Of a DNA stretch of 51,332 nt, positions 1 to 8,616 are shown in pieces. Numbering within the stretch: position 1 is the stretch's first letter; each line of letters opens with the position of its first letter. The DNA lies in NCBI GenBank assembly GCA_021155915.1, contig JAJNBE010000018.1, positions 1 to 51,332 of the forward strand, read 5' to 3'. The position numbers and the translations under genes were made by a program. The DNA is from Solimicrobium sp. (GTDB lineage: Bacteria > Pseudomonadota > Gammaproteobacteria > Burkholderiales > Burkholderiaceae_D). The notes below the pieces were generated by a model that saw nothing but the letters and a program-made list of their open reading frames with translations, was not told where the DNA came from and did no database searches.

Positions 1-63
1 GACTGGAAAGCCGCATTAAATCGATTTACAATCCAGTTCGGTGACCGTATGCCTCACCGTTAA
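1..63 (+). CDS. C-terminal end of an unidentified protein (partial)
   Basis: Frame 1 is open from the window edge to a TAA at 61-63 and gives a 20-residue tail (DWKAALNRFT...RMPHR) of ordinary protein composition. Too little is visible to name the protein. A 158-bp gap follows before the nucleoside hydrolase start. It could be a chance open stretch; the only support is that the frame is open and reads like protein. Confidence 0.4.
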   Translation, partial: DWKAALNRFTIQFGDRMPHR

Positions 64-221
64 CTCAAACACCGTTTACACAAAATTCAGGACACCCCCC
101 TTTTCTGATTCTATACTCTGTCCGCTACAGGCGCTTTGTACTATGTTTAATTGAGACAAATATTGTATAAGCCATGTCATTGCAGGTAGTATCCACCTTC
201 TACGGAAAATAAGGATACGCA

Positions 222-1220
222 ATGAACGCCACTCATAAAGTCATCTTTGATACAGATCCGGGAGTAGACGATGCGATGGCTCTCTATTTTGCCTTAGCGC
301 ATCCAAATATTGACGTGGTAGGGATTACCACCGTCTTTGGTAATGTTACGGTACAACAAGCTACCGAGAATGCGCTCTACCTCGTTGGTATCGCGGGTTA
401 CAAAATTCCTGTCGCTCAAGGCGCGCCGGTTCCGCTATCAAAAGCGGCCGGCATCCCACCTGGTTTTATTCACGGTGATGACGGTCTTGGTAATTTAAAA
501 ACGCGCAGCACCGTAAAAGGCCGTCTAGAAAAATATAGTGCAGCGGAATATATTGTCGCTATGGCGCGTGCTCATCCTGGTGAAATTACCCTGGTCGCGG
601 CAGCTCCACAAACCAATTTAGGGCTGGCACTAAAAATCGAACCTGATTTACCAAAACTGTTAAAAAAAGTGATATTGATGGCAGGTACGGTAATCGAGCC
701 CGGCAATGTTTCCCCGGTCGCCGAAGCCAATGCGTGGAATGATCCAGACGCGGCTGATCTAGTATTTACGGCCGGTTGGGACTTAACCATGGTAGGGTTG
801 GATGTCACACACCGTGTCGTTCTGCCTTGCCATTTTTTTGATGCGCTAGCAAAAAAACATAACCATCTTGCTACCACGACATTGCTGCATGCCACCGACT
901 TCTACTGCAGTTTTTATGGCATGGCACGTCCTGAATTAGGTCACGCCTGCTTCGCTCATGATGTGCTGGCGTTTGTTTATTTAGTCGCACCCGAATTATT
1001 CAAAATCCAGGAAGGTTGTGTACGCGTTGCAACCGCAGGTATCGCTAATGGCCAGACGATGTTAGACAGACACGGAAAGCTATCTTACCCACAACCCGGA
1101 TGGGAACCGGGAAGAACACCTACTCGCGTTTGCATGCAGGTTGATACGGATGCCTGTATCCGGTTGATTGAAAGCACACTAGGTAGTAATTGGCTAAGAA
1201 AACCTCTCATCGAGGAGTAA
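222..1220 (+). CDS. Inosine-uridine type nucleoside hydrolase
   Basis: 332-residue nucleoside N-ribohydrolase of the IUNH family, which cleaves the N-glycosidic bond of nucleosides to release base and ribose in salvage. The calcium-binding signature DTDPGVDD lies at residues 10-17. The family's E-x-N...DP-x-AA stretch (EANAWNDPDAAD) lies mid-protein, and a conserved His-Asp pair (CFAHDVLAF) near residue 246 completes the metal and ribose site. Length matches the family (310-340). The ATG is preceded by an AATAAGGA ribosome site at suitable spacing. No signal peptide is seen, so it is probably cytoplasmic. It appears monocistronic, with a 98-bp palindrome downstream. Substrate preference cannot be read from the sequence. 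Confidence 0.93.
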   Translation: MNATHKVIFDTDPGVDDAMALYFALAHPNIDVVGITTVFGNVTVQQATENALYLVGIAGYKIPVAQGAPVPLSKAAGIPPGFIHGDDGLGNLKTRSTVKGRLEKYSAAEYIVAMARAHPGEITLVAAAPQTNLGLALKIEPDLPKLLKKVILMAGTVIEPGNVSPVAEANAWNDPDAADLVFTAGWDLTMVGLDVTHRVVLPCHFFDALAKKHNHLATTTLLHATDFYCSFYGMARPELGHACFAHDVLAFVYLVAPELFKIQEGCVRVATAGIANGQTMLDRHGKLSYPQPGWEPGRTPTRVCMQVDTDACIRLIESTLGSNWLRKPLIEE

Positions 1221-1302
1221 CTTCGCTTGGAATAACAACGCATCTGGTCCGGTCATTTTAGCCAATTCAATGATCCTAAATTCCTCTGTGGGACAGTCTC
1301 AA

Positions 1303-1400
1303 GTGTACGTTTTTCCGGCTTCCTGGGAAGGCGCGACGACGCGGCAACCTGTATGTTGCAAGGAGGAGCAACGCGGCCAGAGAGCCGGAAAAACGTACAA
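1303..1400. repeat. 98-bp palindromic element with 17-bp perfect arms
   Basis: The arms TGTACGTTTTTCCGGCT (1304-1320) and its exact complement (1383-1399) enclose about 62 bp that is itself GC-rich and partly self-complementary. No reading frame of note. It lies in the 297-bp gap between convergent nucleoside hydrolase and yggT genes, so it could be a transcript-end structure, a small RNA or a miniature mobile element. It is unrelated in sequence to the GAGACCTCTGCA element family found elsewhere in the window. No second copy was seen here. Confidence 0.6.
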
Positions 1401-1517
1401 TTGAGCCGGTAGCGTTCCCATCTCAACGGTTAAGTAGGTAAAGAGCGAAATTTTTAATGAATCCAATCTGTTATCGAAGCTATGAAGCGGTCAACAGAGG
1501 AATTTAGGATGATGGGG

Positions 1518-2072
1518 CTACATAAATGTCGGGCCCGTCATGGCCATAGCATAAGCAAGCATTTTGCTCGCCACTTGCAACACTATGAATAACACCATCG
1601 GAGAAAGGTCTATTCCACCTAATAAAGGGATAATCCGACGAATCGGGCTTAACAGTGGCGCATTGAGTGCCTGAACAAAAGGTGCAAGCGGTGCGCGCGG
1701 ATTCACCCAACTAAATATTACTTCTAACACTAGCAATGCGATCCAACCATAAATAATCCATTGCAGAACGCTAAGAAACGCCAGCAAGAAAACTGAGCTT
1801 GGGATTGCGTGCACCATTATCCATACCCTCAACAAAGTACAAACTAAAGCAATTGTATAAACGCTTAATACACTCGCCCAATCAACCCCACCGATTCCAG
1901 GAATCACCCGACGTAACGGCTTAACTAACCAGTCCGTTAATTGAAAAGTAAATTGAGCCACCTGGCTGGGCGGACGCACTCTTGCTACTTGCATCCAAAG
2001 TCGCAAGAGCAAAACGCTGGCAAATAATCCCGCCACTAGATCCAATACTAAACTGAATAAGTTGTACAGCAA
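1518..2072 (-). CDS. yggT: YggT family integral membrane protein
   Basis: 184-residue membrane protein with two YGGT repeats, roughly residues 5-90 and 95-180, each with paired hydrophobic helices. The repeat signature recurs (TDWLVKPLRRVIPGIGGVD and LLSPIRRIIPLLGGIDLSP). The family is linked to osmotic tolerance and membrane-associated processes, without a defined reaction. No in-frame ATG fits; the likely start is TTG at 2070-2072, preceded by AGGAG with a 6-base spacer. The family usually sits downstream of proC/yggS, which are not present here. The upstream neighbour on the same strand is the histone-like gene, separated by a strong terminator, so yggT has its own promoter. Confidence 0.88.
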   Translation of the reverse strand: MLYNLFSLVLDLVAGLFASVLLLRLWMQVARVRPPSQVAQFTFQLTDWLVKPLRRVIPGIGGVDWASVLSVYTIALVCTLLRVWIMVHAIPSSVFLLAFLSVLQWIIYGWIALLVLEVIFSWVNPRAPLAPFVQALNAPLLSPIRRIIPLLGGIDLSPMVLFIVLQVASKMLAYAMAMTGPTFM

Positions 2073-2128
2073 AATGAGCTCCTAATAATTCTATCGATTC
2101 CGTTGATTTGCGCTTATAAATTTAGTCC

Positions 2129-2167
2129 AAAAAAAACTGCTATGCAGCATCACTGCATAGCAGTTTT
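2129..2167 (-). terminator. Rho-independent terminator of the histone-like gene
   Basis: Perfect 12-bp stem ACTGCTATGCAG / CTGCATAGCAGT (2136-2147 with 2153-2164) and a 5-base loop. On the minus strand an eight-T run follows. On the plus strand four Ts follow, so it may work both ways. It lies 45 bp past the stop of the histone-like gene. Confidence 0.88.
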
Positions 2168-2211
2168 GACTATCTTAGGATAGTAACCAAACTATCCCAA
2201 CCAAACAACGC

Positions 2212-3117
2212 TTATTGAGGGCGTGGAGTCGCTGTTGGGAAAGGCCATGCCGCTGTTGGAGCAATTATGCTGTTAGTTTCTTTAGCGGGAACCGGCTTAG
2301 TAGCTAATTTAGTGACTACTTTATCGGCTGGCTTAATTTCGGTCTTTTTTGTTACTGTCTCTTTTACTTCTACTTTTTTTACTGCTGGCTTAGCGGCTGC
2401 TTTTGCTGCTGGCTTAGTTGCTGCTTTCCCTGCTGGCTTAGAAGCTGTTTTAGCTACCGGTTTTTTAGCGACTACTTTTTTAGCTGCTGGCTTAGCAGCT
2501 ACTTTTTTAGCTACCGGTTTTTTAGCAACCACTTTTTTAGCTGCTGGCTTAGCAGCTGTTTTAGCGACCGGTTTTTTAGCGGCTACTTTTTTAGCTGCTG
2601 GCTTAGCAGCTACTTTTTTAGCTGCTGGCTTAGCGGCTACTTTTTTAGCTACCGGCTTTTTAGCGACCACTTTTTTCGCTGCTGGCTTAGCGGCTACTTT
2701 TTTAGCTACTGGTTTTTTAGCGACCACTTTTTTGGCTGTTGGCTTAGCGGCTACTTTTTTGGCTGCTGGTTTAGCTGCTACTTTTTTAGCTGCTGGTTTA
2801 GCTGCTACTTTTTTGGCTGTTGGCTTAGCGGCTACTTTTTTGGCTGCTGGTTTAGCGACCGCTTTTTTGGCTGCTGGTTTAGCGACCGCTTTTTTAGCTG
2901 CTGGCTTAGCCGCCACTTTTTTAACTGCTGGCTTAGCTGCTACTTTTTTAGCTGCTGGCTTAGCGGCTACTTTTTTAGCTGCTGGCTTAGCGGCTACTTT
3001 TTTAGCTGCTGGCTTAGCGACTACTTTTTTAGCTGCTGGCTTAGCCGCCACTTTTTTAACTGCTGCCGATTTTTTCGTGGCCGCAGCTTTCTTTACGGGT
3101 TTAGATGCTGTAGACAT
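2212..3117 (-). CDS. Histone H1-like Lys/Ala/Pro-rich DNA-binding protein
   Basis: 301 residues, of which about 190 form a near-perfect array of nonapeptide-like units, KPAAKKVAA and variants with KKPVAKK. This gives a highly basic, disordered tail resembling eukaryotic histone H1, AlgP of Pseudomonas and the histone-like proteins of Chlamydia and Coxiella. The N-terminus (MSTASKPVKK) and C-terminus (a short Pro-rich tail ending ATPRPQ) are non-repetitive. AAGGA precedes the ATG with a 6-base spacer. The expected role is nucleoid compaction or modulation of transcription. The DNA repeat makes the length unstable, so copy number probably varies between strains. The opposite strand carries a long open frame (2267-3253) that is only the mirror of this low-complexity repeat. 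A terminator follows. Confidence 0.85.
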   Translation of the reverse strand: MSTASKPVKKAAATKKSAAVKKVAAKPAAKKVVAKPAAKKVAAKPAAKKVAAKPAAKKVAAKPAVKKVAAKPAAKKAVAKPAAKKAVAKPAAKKVAAKPTAKKVAAKPAAKKVAAKPAAKKVAAKPTAKKVVAKKPVAKKVAAKPAAKKVVAKKPVAKKVAAKPAAKKVAAKPAAKKVAAKKPVAKTAAKPAAKKVVAKKPVAKKVAAKPAAKKVVAKKPVAKTASKPAGKAATKPAAKAAAKPAVKKVEVKETVTKKTEIKPADKVVTKLATKPVPAKETNSIIAPTAAWPFPTATPRPQ

Positions 3118-3893
3118 TGTAGTCCTTCACTCAAAGTTGGAAAGAATCAGGCTCAAATTTAAAACCCGTTTTAGCCATCACCGAAATGCAATGATTAAAG
3201 CGGATTATTCATCGGCGCAAACGCTGCTTACTCAATATAGGCTAGAAAATTAGCGCTAATGAATTGGTTACTTGCCAAACGGCACTATTCTTTTATTGTC
3301 ACAGTTTGGCACTTCGGCGGTTCCCTTTAAGCAGTTGCCCTAAACGCTAATCATTAAGCGTGCGAACATAGCACGTCAACCTTGATTTGCTGGTTTAGTT
3401 ACTTACTACTTGCAGAACCGCCCTACATCAGTTAACTGACTCATGTAGGAAAGTATTTTTAACAGAGCGAATGAACAAAGCAAAAGGCCGCTTACCTTAG
3501 AAACTAGATAGTGCAGCAAGATTTCACAAGAGACAGTTGTCTGTTCATTGTCGTTGTTGATGGCTTTAGTCGCACAGTACTTTATTCTTTTTATTCGGAC
3601 TGTTTCTTCAATTTATATATTCAATTTATTCTCGGCGATTTTTCTTAAAATTCGGTACCGTATTTAAAAATTTGTTTGCAGCGCATTCCCACTAACGTAA
3701 AAATACGCTGCAATTTCCGAATAGTAAAACTTTTTTTAAAAAAAGTACGCAATTAGTTTAAAAAATGTTGGAATTTTTTACTTCTGTGAATTTATTTTCA
3801 GAAATATTTTTTCCGATATTATTTTTACCCACTTATTTCAGAGTTTCTTCGCAAATTTAATTTCACGAATTTTCATGTACAGGCTACCAGGAT
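3118..3893. other. 776-bp gap, AT-rich on the nrdB side
   Basis: No gene seen. The part near the histone gene (3118-3450) should contain its promoter. A short hairpin CCTACAT...ATGTAGG lies near 3424-3451. From about 3570 to 3880 the DNA is strikingly AT-rich, with long A and T runs, including an 18-bp perfect palindrome ACTTTTTTTAAAAAAAGT at 3729-3746. This stretch is downstream of nrdB and could act in transcript ending. It is unlike the surrounding composition. Confidence 0.5.
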
Positions 3894-5072
3894 TTACTCC
3901 CAATTAAGTGCCCCTCCAGTTTGATATTCAATAACGCGTGTTTCAAAAAAATTTCGTTCCTTTTTCAGATCGATCATTTCACTCATCCAGGGAAATGGAT
4001 TTTCTTCATGCTGAAACAGTGCATCTATTCCTATTTGTTGAGCACGACGATTTGCTATGAAGCGTAAATAGCCTTTAAACATCGATGCGTTCAATCCCAA
4101 CACGCCGCGTGGCATAGTGTCTTCAGCGTAACGGTATTCCAGTTCCACTGCTTGCAAAAACAGTGCTTTAATTTCTTCGCGAAATTCAGCTGTCCACAAA
4201 TGTGGGTTTTCCATTTTGATGGTATTGATCAGATCAATTCCAAAATTACAGTGCATGGACTCGTCGCGCAAAATGTATTGATATTGTTCTGCTGCACCCA
4301 TCATTTTGTTTTGACGGCCCAACGCCAGAATTTGTGTGAAGCCCACATAGAAGAATAAACCTTCCATCAGGCAAGCAAATACAATTAATGACTTTAGCAA
4401 AGTCTGGTCATTTTCAGGAGTACCAGTTTTGAATTCTGGATTAGTTAGTGCGTCAATAAATGGAATCAAAAATTCATCTTTGTCCCGAATCGATGCTACT
4501 TCGTGATAGGCATTAAACACTTCTCCCTCATCGAGCCCCAATGATTCGACAATATATTGGTAGGCGTGAGTATGAATTGCTTCCTCAAAAGCTTGACGTA
4601 ATAAATACTGACGACATTCCGGCGCGGTAATATGTCGATAAGTACCCAGCACAATATTATTAGCAGCTAACGAGTCAGCCGTTACAAAGAAGCCCAAATT
4701 ACGAATAACCAGACGACGTTCATCCGGCGTTAAGCCGTTCGGATTCTTCCATAGTTCGATATCACGCTGCATATTAATTTCTTGGGGCATCCAATGATTA
4801 GCGCAACCTGCCAGATATTTATCCCATGCCCATTTATATTTGAACGGTACCAGCTGATTGACGTCGGTAGTTCCGTTGATAATACGTTTATCAGCCGCAT
4901 TGACCCGACGTGCAATTTGTTCTGCCGCTGCCGGAGCTTCAGTACCAGTCGCTGTCGCAGGCGCAGGTGTAAATACCTGTTCTGGAACCAGAGGTACAGA
5001 AGGGGTGTTTAAGAGTGCAGCGGCCGGATTGGTCGCTTCTGATTCGATTACTTCATCATCCCATGTAAGCAT
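3894..5072 (-). CDS. nrdB: Ribonucleoside-diphosphate reductase class I, beta subunit
   Basis: 392-residue small subunit that houses the di-iron centre and tyrosyl radical for reduction of ribonucleotides to deoxyribonucleotides. Visible ligands are the first helix motif EEAIHTHAY (Glu, His and the radical Tyr), the Glu in CLMEGLFFY, the second motif DESMH (Glu, His) and an Asp in TADSLAA. The C-terminus ends [10 protein letters not shown], the tail that docks on NrdA. The first ~70 residues are a Pro/Ala/Thr-rich extension not seen in the E. coli protein. I chose the ATG at 5072 (MLTWDDEV) with AAAGGA upstream; a longer frame to 5120 runs into the repeat element and lacks a ribosome site. 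It is the second gene of nrdA-nrdB on this strand, separated from nrdA by 236 bp holding a mobile-type element. Confidence 0.95.
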   Translation of the reverse strand: MLTWDDEVIESEATNPAAALLNTPSVPLVPEQVFTPAPATATGTEAPAAAEQIARRVNAADKRIINGTTDVNQLVPFKYKWAWDKYLAGCANHWMPQEINMQRDIELWKNPNGLTPDERRLVIRNLGFFVTADSLAANNIVLGTYRHITAPECRQYLLRQAFEEAIHTHAYQYIVESLGLDEGEVFNAYHEVASIRDKDEFLIPFIDALTNPEFKTGTPENDQTLLKSLIVFACLMEGLFFYVGFTQILALGRQNKMMGAAEQYQYILRDESMHCNFGIDLINTIKMENPHLWTAEFREEIKALFLQAVELEYRYAEDTMPRGVLGLNASMFKGYLRFIANRRAQQIGIDALFQHEENPFPWMSEMIDLKKERNFFETRVIEYQTGGALNWE

Positions 5073-5089
5073 TTTGATTTCCTTTGTTG

Positions 5090-5238
5090 AGACCTCTGCA
5101 TAACCTAATGCGAGAGCCAAATTTGGCGTTCGGGGTTACACTCTGGTGCTCGCAATCCTCATGTACTCAAGTACATTCTGGGTGCTGCGCTCCGTGCGCC
5201 TTGACTTTGACTCACTCGCTACGGTTATGCAGAGGTCT
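5090..5238 (+). repeat. GAGACCTCTGCA palindromic element, copy 1 (nrdA/nrdB gap)
   Basis: Best-preserved copy of a 140-150 bp non-coding element. Terminal inverted repeats AGACCTCTGCATAACC and its exact complement (16 bp) bound a body with GTGCTCGCAATC, a small central hairpin ATGTACTCAAGTACAT, then TGCTGCGCTCC and CGCTACGG. It has no coding capacity and lies inside an operon. I define this orientation (TGCTGCGCTCC on the plus strand) as plus. Confidence 0.85.
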
Positions 5239-5308
5239 ATTGTTTGTACTGGCGCGCCAATGGCGCGGCAATTTTGCTGATACCCGACTTAGGGCATCTG
5301 ATAACCAT

Positions 5309-8203
5309 CTACTGACAAGCTTCACACTCTTCAAACCCGGCGTCACCCGGTCGCATCATGCAAACTGGCCCGTCAGACTGTGCTGCAGCGATATGCATCC
5401 CATTATTTTGAGAACCATCCACTGCCACGGCGTTCAATGCCCCAGTTTTTGATGTGGACTTTTCAGTATGCGTTGCACCTATTGTACGCAAATAATAGGT
5501 GGTTTTTAAACCACGTAACCACGCCATTTTATACGTTTCGTCCAGTTTCTTACCAGATGCACCGGCCATGTAAATATTGAGCGATTGAGCCTGATCGATC
5601 CATTTTTGACGACGTGCTGCCGCTTCGATCATCCACATGGTATCCAACTCAAAGGCCGTGGCATACAGTGCACGTAAATCGGCCGGGATACGGTCTATCT
5701 TTGCCAAACTGCCGTCAAAGTATTTCAAATCAGAAATCATGACTTCGTCCCACATACCGCGCGCTTTTAAATCCCGGACAAGGTACTCATTAATTTCAGT
5801 AAATTCACCCGACAGGTTGGATTTAACGTAAAGATTTTGATAGGTGGGTTCAATACAGGCCGAAACATTAATAATGTTCGATATCGTAGCTGTTGGCGCA
5901 ATAGCCACGCAGTTAGAATTGCGCATGCCATACTGTTTAATGCGATTACGCACCAAGCTCCAATCCATGGATTCATCCGTATTCACCTCCAGGTAACCGC
6001 CGCGCTCTTCTGCTAATAACTTTAACGAATCTTGAGGCAAAATACCCCGGTCCCATAAAGAACCACGATAGCTACTGTATGTGCCGCGCTCTTCGGCCAG
6101 TTCGGTCGACGCTAAATAAGCGTAGTAACAAACCGCTTCCATGGAATTATCGGCAAATTGCACTGCCTCTTTAGAGGCATAAGAAGTGCGCATCATATGA
6201 AGACAATCTTGAAATCCCATTATCCCCATTCCAACTGGACGATGTTTGACATTGGAATCACGTGCTTTTTTAACGGCGTAATAGTTAATATCGATAACGT
6301 TATCTAGCATACGCATGGCAGTGCGCACCGTTTTTTGCAATTTAATATGATCCAATTTCCCATCTTGCATATGGGCTGGCAAATTGACCGATCCCAAATT
6401 ACATACCGCAATTTCGGCTTCGTTGGTATTTAATGTAATTTCAGTACACAAGTTAGAAGAATGAACGACGCCCACATGTTGTTGTGGTGAACGAATATTG
6501 CAGGGATCTTTAAAAGTAATCCATGGATGACCAGTTTCAAACAACATTGACAACATCTTGCGCCACAAATCCAAGGCCTGTACTTTTTTGAATAGTGTAA
6601 TCTCACCTTGTGCCGCTTTTGCTTCATAGCCTATATAGGCTGTTTCGAAAGCACGACCAAATTTTTCGTGCAGATCAGGAACATCCGAGGGGGAGAATAA
6701 TGTCCATTCACCTTTTTCCATGACGCGCTTCATGAACAGATCCGGTATCCAGTTAGCGGTGTTCATATCATGGGTACGGCGACGATCGTCTCCGGTATTT
6801 TTACGTAATTCCAGAAATTCTTCGACATCCATGTGCCATGTTTCAAGATAAGCACATACTGCGCCTTTGCGTTTACCGCCTTGATTTACCGCTACCGCAG
6901 TATCATTCACAACTTTTAAAAAGGGAACGACCCCTTGTGATTTACCATTGGTTCCTTTGATGTGTGCGCCCAGCGAGCGCACAGGTGTCCAATCATTCCC
7001 CAAGCCGCCCGCATATTTAGCGAGTAATGCATTTTCCTTAATGGCATCATAAATTCCTTCCAAGTGATCTGGGACTGTTGTCAAATAACAGGATGACAGT
7101 TGAGAGCGTTGTGTACCGGAATTAAATAAGGTTGGCGTTGAACTCATAAAGTCAAAACTAGACAACAAGTTATAAAACTCAATGGCACGACTAGTTCGAT
7201 CTGCTTCGTTCAATGCTAAACCCATCGCCACACGCATGAAAAATACTTGGGGCATTTCAATACGCCGACCTTCAATATGCAAGAAATAGCGATCATACAA
7301 AGTTTGCAAACCTAGATAGCTAAACTGCAAATCACGGTCAGCTACTAGAGCTTTGCTTAATTCAGGCAGATCAAATTCAGCCAGACGCGCATCCAATAAT
7401 TCAGCATGAATGCCTTTCTGAATAAATTCCGGGAAATAACTTACATAACGCACTGCTGCACTCTGTTGAGAAACTTCCGAACCAAATACTTCACGGCGAA
7501 TAGTGTGTAATAACAAACGTGCGGTTACTTGGCTATAGGCCGGTTCTTTTTCCATCATGGCGCGCGCGGCCAAAATGGCGGATTTATATAACTCTTCCAC
7601 TGGTACATTATGGTACAAATTCTTTACGGTCTCTGTCAGGATGGCTTCGGCATCTACGAGCTGGTTCAGGTTAACACAAGCGGCATTAATTAAGTTACGC
7701 ACTTGCTGCACATCTAAAGGCTGGCTTTGGCCGTCAACTAATACGTGTAATTGATGTGCTGCAGAGTGATCTGGATGACTGGCTTCTTGCTGAACACGGC
7801 GTTGCTCCATATGTTTAAAGCGATATAACACGTAAGCACGCGCAACATCGTGTTCACCCGAGCGCATTAACGCCAATTCGACCTGGTCTTGTACGTCCTC
7901 GATATGGAATGTGCCGCCTTTGGGTTGACGTCGCATTAGGGCGGTGACCACGTTAGTCGTTAGTTGCTCGACTAATTCACGCACACGTGCTGAGGCCACG
8001 CCTTGCCCACCACTTACTGCCAGAAATGCTTTGGTTAGTGCAATGGCAATTTTAGAGGGTTCAAAGTTAACTACGGCGCCATTGCGACGAATAATGCGAT
8101 ATTCCGAATAAGATTGAGGTGGCTTTAAAATGCTGATCGCCGTGGTGCCGTGTTGTGCGGGATTGGTGGGTAATTCGGTAGAAATTTCAATTGAAGAGTG
8201 CAT
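5309..8203 (-). CDS. nrdA: Ribonucleoside-diphosphate reductase class I, alpha subunit
   Basis: 964-residue catalytic subunit of aerobic ribonucleotide reductase. An N-terminal ATP-cone (RRNGAVVNFEPSKIAIAL, about residues 38-130) gives allosteric activity control. The barrel has the redox Cys at about 372 (SSCYLTT), the thiyl-radical Cys in SNLCTEI at about 586 with Asn and Glu two residues either side, and a partner Cys in NSNCVAIAPTATISN. The C-terminal swinging-arm pair is ECEACQ. The protein is longer than E. coli NrdA (761), as in other bacteria with this subtype. The ATG follows a good GGAGG site. It heads the operon with nrdB. Tandem NrdR-like boxes 300 bp upstream suggest repression by NrdR when dNTPs are sufficient. 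Confidence 0.97.
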   Translation of the reverse strand: MHSSIEISTELPTNPAQHGTTAISILKPPQSYSEYRIIRRNGAVVNFEPSKIAIALTKAFLAVSGGQGVASARVRELVEQLTTNVVTALMRRQPKGGTFHIEDVQDQVELALMRSGEHDVARAYVLYRFKHMEQRRVQQEASHPDHSAAHQLHVLVDGQSQPLDVQQVRNLINAACVNLNQLVDAEAILTETVKNLYHNVPVEELYKSAILAARAMMEKEPAYSQVTARLLLHTIRREVFGSEVSQQSAAVRYVSYFPEFIQKGIHAELLDARLAEFDLPELSKALVADRDLQFSYLGLQTLYDRYFLHIEGRRIEMPQVFFMRVAMGLALNEADRTSRAIEFYNLLSSFDFMSSTPTLFNSGTQRSQLSSCYLTTVPDHLEGIYDAIKENALLAKYAGGLGNDWTPVRSLGAHIKGTNGKSQGVVPFLKVVNDTAVAVNQGGKRKGAVCAYLETWHMDVEEFLELRKNTGDDRRRTHDMNTANWIPDLFMKRVMEKGEWTLFSPSDVPDLHEKFGRAFETAYIGYEAKAAQGEITLFKKVQALDLWRKMLSMLFETGHPWITFKDPCNIRSPQQHVGVVHSSNLCTEITLNTNEAEIAVCNLGSVNLPAHMQDGKLDHIKLQKTVRTAMRMLDNVIDINYYAVKKARDSNVKHRPVGMGIMGFQDCLHMMRTSYASKEAVQFADNSMEAVCYYAYLASTELAEERGTYSSYRGSLWDRGILPQDSLKLLAEERGGYLEVNTDESMDWSLVRNRIKQYGMRNSNCVAIAPTATISNIINVSACIEPTYQNLYVKSNLSGEFTEINEYLVRDLKARGMWDEVMISDLKYFDGSLAKIDRIPADLRALYATAFELDTMWMIEAAARRQKWIDQAQSLNIYMAGASGKKLDETYKMAWLRGLKTTYYLRTIGATHTEKSTSKTGALNAVAVDGSQNNGMHIAAAQSDGPVCMMRPGDAGFEECEACQ

Positions 8204-8440
8204 TTAGCCTCCAGAGTAAATGGTCGTGATCGAAAAAAGTAGGGGTGAAACTGATGCCGTTGTTACTCCCTACCTATAAAATTTAATGATGACTCGGTTT
8301 TAGCCCTACTCCTTTTTCGCGGAAGAGGGCTGGGAGCGGGTGTTTGCTAAGCTGACACCGTTATTTATTAAGAACAATTTCATATTTCGAGGAGCGAAAG
8401 AGGAAGATAAGTTGTGTGGATTCACGAGTTGATACCATTC

Positions 8441-8501
8441 GATTGCTGCGCTCGGTGTGTCTTATCTCGGATTTGCTTGCCCACAGCTGTATAGCGGTCT
8501 C
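8441..8501 (+). repeat. Decayed half-copy of the GAGACCTCTGCA element
   Basis: GATTGCTGCGCTCGGTGTGT, a GCTTGCCCACAGCTGT stretch and the end GCGGTCTC match the right half of the 21414-21551 copy with several substitutions. The left half is not recognisable. Confidence 0.55.
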
Positions 8502-8503
8502 AA

Positions 8504-8519
8504 TCACTAGATATAGTGA
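8504..8519 (-). promoter_or_regulatory. NrdR-like box 1 upstream of nrdA
   Basis: TCACTAGATATAGTGA fits the NrdR box consensus (acaCwAtATaTwGtgt) at all core positions but one. NrdR is the ATP/dATP-sensing repressor of ribonucleotide reductase genes. A TAAAAT (-10-like) on the minus strand lies at 8519-8524, between this box and the next. Confidence 0.65.
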
Positions 8520-8533
8520 TTTTATCAAAAAAT

Positions 8534-8549
8534 TTACTACTTCTAGTAA
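8534..8549 (-). promoter_or_regulatory. NrdR-like box 2 upstream of nrdA
   Basis: TTACTACTTCTAGTAA keeps both CTA/TAG half-sites. It is 30 bp from box 1, near the three-helical-turn spacing (31-32 bp) typical of paired NrdR boxes. The pair, rather than either box alone, makes the call convincing. Confidence 0.6.
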
Positions 8550-8616
8550 AAATTGAAGTAACGAATTATATAGCGACTGCCAATAAACAGGTTAAAAAAA
8601 CGACTAAATTCGAAGA

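Larger units (their letters stand above)
8204..8616. other. nrdA upstream region (413 bp)
   Basis: Holds the two NrdR-like boxes, a decayed element copy (8441-8501) and the nrdA leader. No coding sequence seen. If the boxes mark the promoter, the leader is about 300 nt, unusually long, and the decayed element lies within it. Confidence 0.5.

Noticed and set aside
2267..3253. Long plus-strand open frame opposite the histone-like gene
   Set aside because: It is the mirror of the KPAAKKVAA repeat, has no ribosome site, and its Leu/Ala/Phe repeats (TFLAAGLAA) arise from the antisense of Lys/Ala/Pro codons.
5073..5120. Longer NrdB start ([10 protein letters not shown]...)
   Set aside because: The extension is mostly element sequence and lacks a ribosome site; the ATG at 5072 has AAAGGA.
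5084..5580. Small open frames in and beside the palindromic element copies
   Set aside because: They change frame and sequence between copies and have no ribosome sites; the element appears non-coding.
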